DNA from: a virus
Reading direction: 5' to 3' (one strand)
IMG/VR virus record: IMGVR_UViG_3300008050_000132
Location: 1-35,874 of that record
Length of the DNA: 35,874 nt
Under the pieces are notes generated by a model. That model ran no database searches and was not told the DNA's origin. It saw nothing but the letters and a program-made list of their open reading frames with translations. Both the position numbers and the translations under genes were made by a program. This document shows, in pieces, positions 29,852 to 35,874 of this stretch; position 1 is the stretch's first letter; each line of letters starts with the position of its first letter.

Positions 29852-30142
29852 ATGGCTTTACTTTTCTATCATGTTTATGGCACCGGTCATGACCCGTACA
29901 CTATTGAATCGGTTAAGCACGTAGATAAGTCAGGCTACGAATATGCATTAACCTTTATGGATAAGAGCCCAGAGATGCAAGTCTTTGTTGGTAAGAAATA
30001 TCGTTGGCCAACTTTGCCTTTGATCGTGAAGTGCGATATCAATGGCGACGAAGAGGTAATCGGTGGTTTCGATGATTTGAGATTACATTTGGGAATGGAT
30101 GACGAAGATGACTGCCGCGACTGTCAAAAAAACAAAAAGTGA
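29852..30142 (+). CDS. glutaredoxin-like protein lacking the redox cysteines
   Basis: 96 residues. The C-terminal half reads RWPTLPLIVKCDINGDEEVIGGFDDL, here split as RWPTLPLIV and EVIGGFDDLRLHL: the 'T-[VL]-P-x-[IV] ... I-G-G-[FY]-D-D-L' signature of glutaredoxins. The N-terminal active-site position, where CPYC is expected after the first strand, reads GTGHDPYTIES with no cysteine. So the fold looks retained and the dithiol chemistry lost, like glutathione-binding or structural relatives. Cysteines remain only in the acidic tail (DDCRDCQKNKK). The next gene starts inside its last codons. Confidence 0.6.
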   Translation: MALLFYHVYGTGHDPYTIESVKHVDKSGYEYALTFMDKSPEMQVFVGKKYRWPTLPLIVKCDINGDEEVIGGFDDLRLHLGMDDEDDCRDCQKNKK

Positions 30143-30575
30143 AAACCTTTATCGAGAATACATCGAGAGGATCCGAGCTTTCTTAGAGATAGAATATGAT
30201 ATGTCGGTTGTCTTTGAACGCGACGGAGAAACTGCGCTGTTTCATGATCGCCGCGGCATTGTCCCCGGAGACTTCATAATCATCAATAACCGTGTAAAGC
30301 TTCAGAAGCAGTTATACATGCTGCTACATGAGGTGGGGCATGTCATGTTGCGCGAATCAGAGATCCATCATGAGCGCCGGTTTCCGGCTGCGGTTCTGGG
30401 CAGTCGACGCCCTTCAAGGGCTCACAAGATTGATACTTTGCGTGAAGAAGTGTTGGCATGGGAGAAGGGCTTAGAGGTTGCAGCAGATTTTCAAATCCCT
30501 GTCGATGACAGGTTGTGGCATTCGATGGTTACGAGTGCTCTGTATAAATATCTAGAATGGAGCATGCGTGCCTAG
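30108..30575 (+). CDS. HExxH zinc metallopeptidase-like protein (IrrE/ImmA-like)
   Basis: 155 residues from ATG 30108 (ATG 30099 is also possible). The zinc site is MLLHEVGHVMLRES (HExxH), with REEVLAWEKGLEVAAD as the later acidic helix that could give the third ligand (Glu). A helix with ENLYREYIERIRAFLEI starts the protein, and FIIINNRVKLQKQLYML precedes the zinc helix, an order like ImmA/IrrE peptidases. No signal peptide, so cytoplasmic. ImmA-type enzymes cut phage repressors; here the target is unknown. It overlaps the glutaredoxin-like gene by 35 bases and the membrane-protein gene by 8. Confidence 0.65.
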   Translation: MTAATVKKTKSENLYREYIERIRAFLEIEYDMSVVFERDGETALFHDRRGIVPGDFIIINNRVKLQKQLYMLLHEVGHVMLRESEIHHERRFPAAVLGSRRPSRAHKIDTLREEVLAWEKGLEVAADFQIPVDDRLWHSMVTSALYKYLEWSMRA

Positions 30576-30924
30576 TCTTTCAATTAACTATTTTTACGGT
30601 CTTTGTTTCTTTATTCTGGGGCATGTTTGCGCATGGTTTCAGCTTAACTCTCAGTTTGCATGGGAGTGGTGGGAAGACAAACCTTTACTGGCGGTCAGCA
30701 TCTACTCTATCCCTGTGGGGTTGAGCTTCTGGATGGCTACACGTTATATATTTGAGGAAACAGGAGAGGTATGGTCCGCCCGGTTCATGGGCTTCGCTGC
30801 ATCGTACCTTGTGTTCCCGCTGCTTACGTGGCTCTTGCTAAGCGAGAGCATGTTCACAACTAAGACGATGATTTGCATCGCCTTGTCATTCTGCATCATG
30901 GGCGTGCAGCTATTCTGGAGATAA
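30568..30924 (+). CDS. four-helix integral membrane protein
   Basis: 118 residues, GTG start overlapping the upstream gene. Four hydrophobic segments: INYFYGLCFFILGHVCAWF, LLAVSIYSIPVGLSFWMA, FMGFAASYLVFPLLTWLLL and MICIALSFCIMGVQLFW. Tryptophan-rich (EWWED between helices 1 and 2). It ends right at the membrane exit. The topology resembles small EamA/DMT-like or holin-like proteins, but no conserved motif identifies it. TATAAATA, the T4 late-promoter consensus, is at 30543-30550, 18 bases before the GTG and inside the previous gene. Confidence 0.75.
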   Translation: MPSLSINYFYGLCFFILGHVCAWFQLNSQFAWEWWEDKPLLAVSIYSIPVGLSFWMATRYIFEETGEVWSARFMGFAASYLVFPLLTWLLLSESMFTTKTMICIALSFCIMGVQLFWR

Positions 30925-30925
30925 A

Positions 30926-31132
30926 ATGAATACTAGAGAAATGTGGGAGAACCAAGTAGAGTTACTAACGCGCCACTGCCAGAAGCTTACGCTGCAGGTA
31001 GACGAGTTAGAAGGCAGGCTGCACTACTTTGAGGGTGTCGTGGCTACTCTGCTCATCGCCTTGAAAGAGGGTGGAGTACTGGTAGACAACCCAGACGATG
31101 AGCCGGACACCCCGTCCTATGAGTTCCAGTAA
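30926..31132 (+). CDS. small coiled-coil hypothetical protein
   Basis: 68 residues; ATG 30926, one base after the previous stop. Residues 8-40 form a coiled coil (LLTRHCQKLTLQVDELEGRL) and the tail is acidic and Pro-rich (DNPDDEPDTPSYEF). Not recognised. Confidence 0.65.
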   Translation: MNTREMWENQVELLTRHCQKLTLQVDELEGRLHYFEGVVATLLIALKEGGVLVDNPDDEPDTPSYEFQ

Positions 31133-31133
31133 G

Positions 31134-31496
31134 ATGAGAGTCGAGAAGCCATGGGGCTACGAAGATCGGTGGGCAATCACCGATAAATACCTCGGAAAGA
31201 TTTTATACATCAAGGCTGGGCACAGACTTTCTTTGCAGTACCATGAACAAAAAGACGAGACAATCTACGTCCTCGAAGGATCTTTATTGTTGGAAATGGG
31301 TCCACGCTACGACAGTATGGGCACAGAAACCGGCATCAAGATGGTCATGAAAAAAGGAGAGAGTCAGCGCATCCATCCCGGGCTAATTCATCGTTATTGC
31401 GCAGATAAAGAAGACGTAGTACTAATTGAAGTAAGCACGGCAGAGATTAACGATGTCGTACGTCTCCAAGACGATTACAAACGAGGAAATCATTAA
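31134..31496 (+). CDS. cupin phosphomannose isomerase-like protein (type II PMI)
   Basis: 120 residues from ATG 31134, one base after the previous stop; ATG 31119 is an alternative. It opens with EKPWGYEDRWAITDKY, the hallmark of type II PMI/cupin enzymes. The metal-binding set of the cupin follows: HRLSLQYHEQKDETIYVLEG (two His, Glu) and QRIHPGLIHRYCA (His). It would convert fructose-6-phosphate to mannose-6-phosphate. The single-domain size is usual for the phage/bacterial cupin form, and the GMP domain of bifunctional enzymes is absent. It is followed two bases later by a PMM-like gene, giving two consecutive steps. Confidence 0.82.
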   Translation: MRVEKPWGYEDRWAITDKYLGKILYIKAGHRLSLQYHEQKDETIYVLEGSLLLEMGPRYDSMGTETGIKMVMKKGESQRIHPGLIHRYCADKEDVVLIEVSTAEINDVVRLQDDYKRGNH

Positions 31497-31498
31497 CC

Positions 31499-32236
31499 TT
31501 GCGCACGATATACATGTTCGATGTTGACGGCACCCTGACGCCGGCAAAGCAGAAGATTGTGAAATCTTTCGCGAAGCAGTTTGCGGAGTGGTCAAATGAC
31601 AAAGAGGTTTATCTTATTTCTGGTGGTAGTTTCGTCCGAATCTGTGGGCAGATTACTCCGTCCCTGCTGGACAACATGACTGCTGTGTACGCATGCATGG
31701 GCAACGCCGGCTACATAAGGAAGAAGGACGAATCCCGAGCGTGGATTAAGCGCTACGAGCACACTTTCGAGCCCCCCGCTGGTCTCATCGAGGCGCTTGA
31801 GATTGTTGCAAGGGACTCTCCGCACATAGAAAAGAAGCCTCCCCACTGGGAGGTTCGTTCTGGCATGCTGAACTTCTCTGTCGTTGGACAGAAGGCATCG
31901 AAAGCTCATAGAAAGGCGTACGCCTCCTACGACGCCGAACATCTCGAAAGAGAGACAATCGTAAAAAAACTGCGCCCAATGTTTCCTGAAATTGACTTTG
32001 TTATCGGCGGCGCAGTGAGTTTAGACATTTTCGAGAAAGGAAGAGACAAGTCTCAAGTAATCCGAGAACATTTTAAAGATCTATCAAAGGATGTTATACT
32101 ACACTTTGTAGGAGATCGGGTGGAACACCCGGGCAATGATTACGCAATTGCGCAACTGGTGCTAGAGCACCCAAACGGACATGTCCACAGCGTAAAGTCT
32201 TGGAAAGACACAGCCGAGCTTCTAAAAAGCATTTAA
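31499..32236 (+). CDS. HAD-family phosphomannomutase, eukaryote/PMM2 type
   Basis: 245 residues from TTG 31499, with GAGGAAA at 31483-31489; the start must precede the catalytic strand, which excludes ATG 31514. The HAD motif I is MFDVDGTLTPAKQKI, the exact layout of PMM2 ('DVDGTLTP.RQKI'). SGGSFVRI is motif II. The cap region has RSGMLNFSVVG, as in PMM2 ('RNGMLNVSP'). Motif IV is VGDRVEHPGNDYAIAQ. Length equals PMM2 (about 246). It interconverts mannose-6- and mannose-1-phosphate. With the PMI upstream it makes mannose-1-phosphate, the precursor of GDP-mannose. Confidence 0.88.
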   Translation: MRTIYMFDVDGTLTPAKQKIVKSFAKQFAEWSNDKEVYLISGGSFVRICGQITPSLLDNMTAVYACMGNAGYIRKKDESRAWIKRYEHTFEPPAGLIEALEIVARDSPHIEKKPPHWEVRSGMLNFSVVGQKASKAHRKAYASYDAEHLERETIVKKLRPMFPEIDFVIGGAVSLDIFEKGRDKSQVIREHFKDLSKDVILHFVGDRVEHPGNDYAIAQLVLEHPNGHVHSVKSWKDTAELLKSI

Positions 32237-32247
32237 CCGTTTAACAA

Positions 32248-32259
32248 ACTATTTATTAC
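32248..32259 (+). repeat. 12-base element ACTATTTATTAC, copy 2
   Basis: Exact match to 22678-22689. Here it directly abuts the ATG at 32260, in place of a Shine-Dalgarno site. If it is a -10-like promoter element, the transcript would be almost leaderless. Confidence 0.35.
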
Positions 32260-32637
32260 ATGAATTCGCAAAGAGCAATTGACCTGTGGTTTGGACTTCT
32301 CAAAGAGGCAGACTCAAAAGACCCTGCATATATCCAGCGGAACTACGAGGTGGAAGTTGACGTACGCATCAGCAAGCTCAAGGGCGGCAACAAGGAACAG
32401 ACCTTAGATGACATTCGCTCAATTGAGCGTGTCACCACAGTTACTGACCCTGCCCGGGCTGGACATACTAGCAGGGCGCGCGCCACGGACCAGTACTGGT
32501 TTAACCGATACGTCGTTAAATTCGAGCTAAACAATAACCTTCCACCGAAATATTGGGTCAGGAGATACTTGACGAAAGATTTGGCTAAGATCAAAGGACT
32601 AAGCGTTGTTCGCTATGGTCACCCCGTCGAGGTTTGA
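32260..32637 (+). CDS. conserved small phage protein of unknown function
   Basis: 125 residues; ATG 32260 with no Shine-Dalgarno site. Pattern: VEVDVRISKLKGGNKEQTL then DDIRSIERVTTVTDP, a strand-helix-strand layout like a ferredoxin fold, and VKFELNNNLPPKYWVRRYL then DLAKIKGLSVVRYG. I recall similar small proteins (with 'RISK-x-x-GG-x-x-E-Q' and 'I-R-x-I-x-x-V-T-T-V') in marine phages, without function. Confidence 0.7.
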   Translation: MNSQRAIDLWFGLLKEADSKDPAYIQRNYEVEVDVRISKLKGGNKEQTLDDIRSIERVTTVTDPARAGHTSRARATDQYWFNRYVVKFELNNNLPPKYWVRRYLTKDLAKIKGLSVVRYGHPVEV

Positions 32638-32639
32638 TC

Positions 32640-32885
32640 ATGGTTGGCTCTTTGTTACAGATGGGCAGCACAAAACACATTATTATCGATGTTTTCTGGG
32701 TAGGTTTTGAGCCACAGACGCGCGATATGCAAAAGGAATATTATTATGAGATTTTTTCAATGGGGAACAAAAATGACAAGAAACGTCATGCGATCAATAT
32801 ACGAGACTTCGAAGAAAGTCTGGCGAGCGGGAACATCACGATCCTCTCTTCGCCGACACAATCACGAACTAAGATATCAGGTTGA
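32640..32885 (+). CDS. tentative small ORF overlapping the next gene
   Basis: 81 residues from ATG 32640, two bases after the previous stop. The start MVGSLLQMGSTKHIIIDVFW is plausible protein, but from 32746 on it lies in a different frame of a better-supported gene, overlapping 140 bases. If real, it ends inside that gene. The 108-base gap before 32746 would otherwise be the leader of that gene. I list it only because the gap is otherwise unexplained. Confidence 0.3.
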   Translation: MVGSLLQMGSTKHIIIDVFWVGFEPQTRDMQKEYYYEIFSMGNKNDKKRHAINIRDFEESLASGNITILSSPTQSRTKISG

Positions 32886-33066
32886 AGCTCTAAGGGGTCT
32901 CAACAAGAATCTTCAGACCACCTTAGAAGAAGTCAAAGATGAAAACCTTTTATTGTGGCAACACATGGAAGAGATGAAAGCCTCTGAACGTGCAATCATG
33001 CAGTCGATTACAGACGAACTTCAAGACAACCTTATCCGCACGCTTGAACCTGTTGGAGACGCGTAA
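32746..33066 (+). CDS. coiled-coil hypothetical protein
   Basis: 106 residues from ATG 32746, supported by AAAGGA at 32732-32737. The N terminus is basic (FFQWGTKMTRNVMRSIYE), followed by a basic stretch SLRRHNHELRYQVE and then an acidic coiled coil (LQTTLEEVKDENLLLWQHMEEM). The C terminus has helix and short tail. No family recognised. The stop overlaps the next ATG (TAATG). Confidence 0.65.
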   Translation: MRFFQWGTKMTRNVMRSIYETSKKVWRAGTSRSSLRRHNHELRYQVEALRGLNKNLQTTLEEVKDENLLLWQHMEEMKASERAIMQSITDELQDNLIRTLEPVGDA

Positions 33067-33422
33067 TGTCTTTGGAAGAAACGGAAAGCACGGAAGTCGC
33101 CGAGCCAACCCCCAGCGAACAAGCTGAGACAACAGCCGAAGATCTTAAGCCGAAGCCGCCCCCTAAGATGGCGCCCCGCGGCATCCGTACGTTTACGGTC
33201 TGCCGACAAAGCGATGAATCAGGAGTCTCCGGCGAAGGTGTGGTCATCGAAGGTTGCGAGTTAGCCTCTGGGCACTGCATCATTCACTGGCTCTATCCTC
33301 CGCCACGCGGCGGCATCGCTATCTTCGATTCGCTTGGTGACTTCTTAAAGGTTCATGTCGAGCCCCACCCTTCCAACAAAACCATCATCACGTTTGAGGA
33401 TGGCGAGCAGAATACATACTAA
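33066..33422 (+). CDS. small conserved hypothetical protein
   Basis: 118 residues; ATG overlaps the previous stop. The N-terminal 35 residues are a Glu/Thr/Pro-rich linker (TESTEVAEPTPSEQAETTAE). The C-terminal 80 residues are a beta domain: RTFTVCRQSDESGVSGEGVV, then CIIHWLYPPPRGGIAIFDSL and FLKVHVEPHP. 'VCR-x-x-D-x-S-G-V-S-G-x-G-V-V-x-E-G' is a pattern I have seen in small phage and bacterial proteins of unknown role. Confidence 0.7.
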   Translation: MSLEETESTEVAEPTPSEQAETTAEDLKPKPPPKMAPRGIRTFTVCRQSDESGVSGEGVVIEGCELASGHCIIHWLYPPPRGGIAIFDSLGDFLKVHVEPHPSNKTIITFEDGEQNTY

Positions 33423-33438
33423 TTATAGAGGGATGACA

Positions 33439-35874
33439 ATGGATTATAAAACTATAGCAGAGAACTGGAAGAAGTTCACACAGCAAGCGAAGCCTCTGGC
33501 TCTCACCGAGCGCCGAGACATTATGAATGAAGTCTCAAAGAGCGTTGCTGATAAGATCTATGATTGGATGCGTGAGATGGACCCGTATGGTGATTACGAG
33601 TATGATTTCAATGAAATCTTTGGCGAGAACATGCGCGTCACTTTCCCGATGGACAGTGCCGACACTCGCATGCTCAAAGCAATCCTGCGAGCAGTCAAAC
33701 AAGATGGCTGGTTGCCTCCGATCTCTGACAGTGCCCGCGAACGTCAGCGGAGCATTTACAGCTACGAAAAGAGCCAAGAAACCGGGAGCACCTACAACCC
33801 CGATGGCGGCGAGTGGGAGCCAACCAAAGAAGAGTGGAAGGCATGGGAAGCCTCAGATGCACCCGAGCGTGGGTTCCCCACAAAGAAGGTAAAGCAGAAG
33901 CGACAGCGCCTTGCTGCTGACGGCGGCGGCGAGTACGAAGTAGAGATTGACGTAGCCGACCTTGGGCTAGAGCGCCGAGTCGAGCAAGTGATCCCGAAAG
34001 GACCGAGAGCAGGCGAGAAGATTACTAAGGTTCAGAAGCAGGGAATCAATAAAGTCATTGGCGGTCTTGAGAACAAGGGCAAGCTTCCCGAAGGTGCAGC
34101 GCAGTGGTGGGCTAAGAATCAGACACACTACACGAAAGACAACAACCACAAGAAACTCCAGCAAGGGTTGACCAGTGAAGACAAAGCAGAGAACATGCAC
34201 GTCATCCTGTCACGCCACCCCATCGACGTACTACGCATGAGCGACATTAGCAACATTCACTCATGCCACAGCGAGGGCAGTGAGTATTTTCATTGCGCCA
34301 TCCAAGAGGCGAAAGGTCACGGTCCTATCGCATACGCAGTCACAGAGGCAGAACTTAATAAACTTCTGAAACCCTCTGAGGAAAGAGAACGACCGATTGC
34401 GAAACTCGACAGGATGTATCAGGAGCTAGGACAAGCTGAGAGAATCACAGCTATCCGTCAGGACTACGACACCGAGACACCCGAGGGTGCGTTGATGTTG
34501 TTGTGGGTGTGGGCTAGGACCAACACCGGCACAAAGTGGTGGAACGGAATGGAGAAGAAGGTTGAGATGGCAGCGAAGCCTGAGAAGTTTAAAGAAGTTA
34601 TGCTGCTCGCTCAAGCCAAGGCTCTCAACATCAACCCTCTGTTGTTCAAGCAGTACGTTAAGAACTATGAAGATTGGGAGAGCAGACGCCCCGGCGCGGG
34701 AGATTTCGAGCCATGGAAAGAGATCACATCAGAAGAAGAATACAAAGCTGCACTTGAGAAGCACAGCCAAGAAGCCACCCGAGCGCCAGACCCGAAAGAC
34801 ATTGGCGACCTTGACGATGAAGAGATCTTCAGAGACAGCGACCGTTCCATTGACGGCATCGGCGTAAAGTCTCGCGTTCGACTCAGAAAGTACGTTGATG
34901 ATCCCAACAGCCTAACCTTCGCTGCTCCCGAGAGCAGAACGTACGGCAGAGGCACACCCGGTTTTGTCGGCGCAGTCAGAGAGTTTGTATGGGAGAAGCA
35001 GAAGGGTATGTTTGCTCAAGAGTTGGGAGACACTGACCCCGAGACTGGCAAGGGCGAGGCAACCACGTATTTTATACCACAGTTGGACTACCTCACACGC
35101 CACGGCGGTAGCTACGGCGACACCCGTGATGGCGAGATCCTTAGCATGTTCTTTAGACCGGGCAGAGGCGAGGGCTTGGATGACCCGTACCCTTTCGGCG
35201 CTAGCGTACACCATGATGCCGAGGGCGAGGAAGAAGATCAGTACGAACAAATGGCAGAGGAATATAACAATGCCGTTGACGATCTGAACGACCAAGCCAA
35301 CAACGAGTTGGAACACGCATCCTTCAGCGCATATGTTAATGACGATGATTGGGATCAGGAGCCCTCCGTTTGGGCAGACGGCACGCTGACTCTAAAAATC
35401 CCGCTTGGCTGGGGCGACGATGGTGAGGGCAACGATGTTCATCCGACATATGACATACCCTCATTTGTAGCCGATGTTGATCTCAGCCGCGACTTTGAGA
35501 ACCGCCTCCTCGACCTCCCCAGCGAGTACCCAGAAGAGATCGACTGGAACCACACAGAAGAAGGGCTGGAGATCACTTACATCTTTAGGTGCGAGGATTG
35601 CAACAACCCCGACGATGCCGACTACTTCTTGGATTACATGCGAGAGCTAGACGGCAAGTACGACCGGTTCTACGAGATTATCAGAAAGAGGCTGGTTGAG
35701 GAAGGTTACGCAAATGCTAGCGCATGGGACAACACCAATAGCGAGATTGAAGACTTTGAAGAAAGACTCAAGAACTTTAATATCATTGGAGATGACGATG
35801 ATGACGATCCATCAGGCGAGATCTGGTTTAACCTAGGCGTAGGACACCACAACGCAGACCCAGAGGTGCCGCTA
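33439..35874 (+). CDS. N-terminal part of a large repeat-containing phage protein (runs off the window end)
   Basis: The frame is open to the last base: 812 codons from ATG 33439 (GAGGG at 33428-33432 suits it better than ATG 33433). The N terminus DYKTIAENWKKFTQQAK resembles the tag of the 4265 protein. Near residues 245-300 lies ILSRHPIDVLRMSDIS followed by HSCHSEGSEYFHCAIQEAKGHG (shown in parts: HSCHSEGSEYF, HCAIQEAKGHG), a Cys/His cluster that may bind metal. An amphipathic region with WNGMEKKVEMAAKPEKFKEV follows. The last 190 residues contain a strand-strand-helix module (LTLKIPLGW, EITYIFRCED, KYDRFYEIIRKRLVEEGY) that matches the one in the 1-1173 frame. Joined with that frame it gives about 1202 residues. 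No enzyme motif was found. Confidence 0.8.
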   Translation, partial: MDYKTIAENWKKFTQQAKPLALTERRDIMNEVSKSVADKIYDWMREMDPYGDYEYDFNEIFGENMRVTFPMDSADTRMLKAILRAVKQDGWLPPISDSARERQRSIYSYEKSQETGSTYNPDGGEWEPTKEEWKAWEASDAPERGFPTKKVKQKRQRLAADGGGEYEVEIDVADLGLERRVEQVIPKGPRAGEKITKVQKQGINKVIGGLENKGKLPEGAAQWWAKNQTHYTKDNNHKKLQQGLTSEDKAENMHVILSRHPIDVLRMSDISNIHSCHSEGSEYFHCAIQEAKGHGPIAYAVTEAELNKLLKPSEERERPIAKLDRMYQELGQAERITAIRQDYDTETPEGALMLLWVWARTNTGTKWWNGMEKKVEMAAKPEKFKEVMLLAQAKALNINPLLFKQYVKNYEDWESRRPGAGDFEPWKEITSEEEYKAALEKHSQEATRAPDPKDIGDLDDEEIFRDSDRSIDGIGVKSRVRLRKYVDDPNSLTFAAPESRTYGRGTPGFVGAVREFVWEKQKGMFAQELGDTDPETGKGEATTYFIPQLDYLTRHGGSYGDTRDGEILSMFFRPGRGEGLDDPYPFGASVHHDAEGEEEDQYEQMAEEYNNAVDDLNDQANNELEHASFSAYVNDDDWDQEPSVWADGTLTLKIPLGWGDDGEGNDVHPTYDIPSFVADVDLSRDFENRLLDLPSEYPEEIDWNHTEEGLEITYIFRCEDCNNPDDADYFLDYMRELDGKYDRFYEIIRKRLVEEGYANASAWDNTNSEIEDFEERLKNFNIIGDDDDDDPSGEIWFNLGVGHHNADPEVPL

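Noticed and set aside
29852-30142. Calling the gene a functional glutaredoxin
   Set aside because: The redox cysteines at the expected active-site position are absent.
32072-32100. TTTAAA ... TATACT inside the phosphomannomutase gene
   Set aside because: The -35 box matches only 4 of 6 positions, which is expected often by chance in this AT-rich stretch.
1-35874. tRNA genes and CRISPR arrays
   Set aside because: No cloverleaf-like spacing in the short non-coding gaps and no regularly spaced direct repeats were seen; all gaps are under 120 bases.

Overview
This window looks like part, or all, of a tailed-phage-like element that infects a Gram-negative bacterium. All supported genes lie on the + strand, they are packed with 1-8 bp stop/start overlaps, and no gap reaches 300 bases. 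The content is a phage replication and nucleotide-metabolism set: gp32-like ssDNA-binding protein, RecA/UvsX recombinase, 5'-3' exonuclease, DnaB-type helicase, DNA polymerase III alpha, class II ribonucleotide reductase, dUTPase, deoxycytidylate-type deaminase and two DNA adenine methylases. The gene style (class II RNR, ClpP and GroEL homologs, short conserved hypotheticals) resembles uncultured marine myoviruses. That host and habitat guess is inference. I recognise no terminase, portal, capsid, tail, primase, clamp or clamp-loader gene, and I saw no tRNA, CRISPR array or integrase.

Layout. 1-1173 is the C-terminal part of a large protein whose N-terminal part seems to be the open frame at 33439-35874: frame, strand and a repeated domain agree, so the window may be one linearised circular contig of 35,874 bp. 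1182-6568 holds an FtsZ/tubulin-like protein, a WYL_2-like protein, SSB, an Hc1-like protein, a D12-type Dam methylase overlapping a PD-(D/E)XK-like protein, and RecA. 6621-6989 is a separate secreted WXXGXW-repeat gene closed by a strong terminator. 7054-17536 is the replication and nucleotide core: deaminase, exonuclease, helicase, RNR, a GroES-like protein, a nucleotidyltransferase-like protein and Pol III alpha.

17539-22657 holds a first ClpP, dUTPase, a periplasmic c-type cytochrome, a second Dam, an IMP dehydrogenase/GMP reductase homolog, a ribbon-helix-helix candidate and a stand-alone sigma region-4-like protein. 22727-28683 holds an acidic protein, a second ClpP with Asn in place of the catalytic Asp, an amidase endolysin, a second nuclease-fold candidate and GroEL. 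28706-33422 holds an XhlA-like membrane protein, small hypotheticals, a cysteine-less glutaredoxin-like protein, a HExxH zincin and a mannose pair (cupin phosphomannose isomerase and PMM2-like phosphomannomutase).

Expression. Eight + strand sites match the bacterial sigma-70 consensus with 16-17 base spacers; three carry both perfect hexamers (TTGACA, TATAAT), upstream of helicase, Pol III and GroEL. Rho-independent terminators follow SSB, the WXXGXW gene and the acidic protein. The replication genes therefore look driven by unmodified host polymerase. The sigma-like protein and a 12-base element repeated before two later genes hint at a second transcription class.
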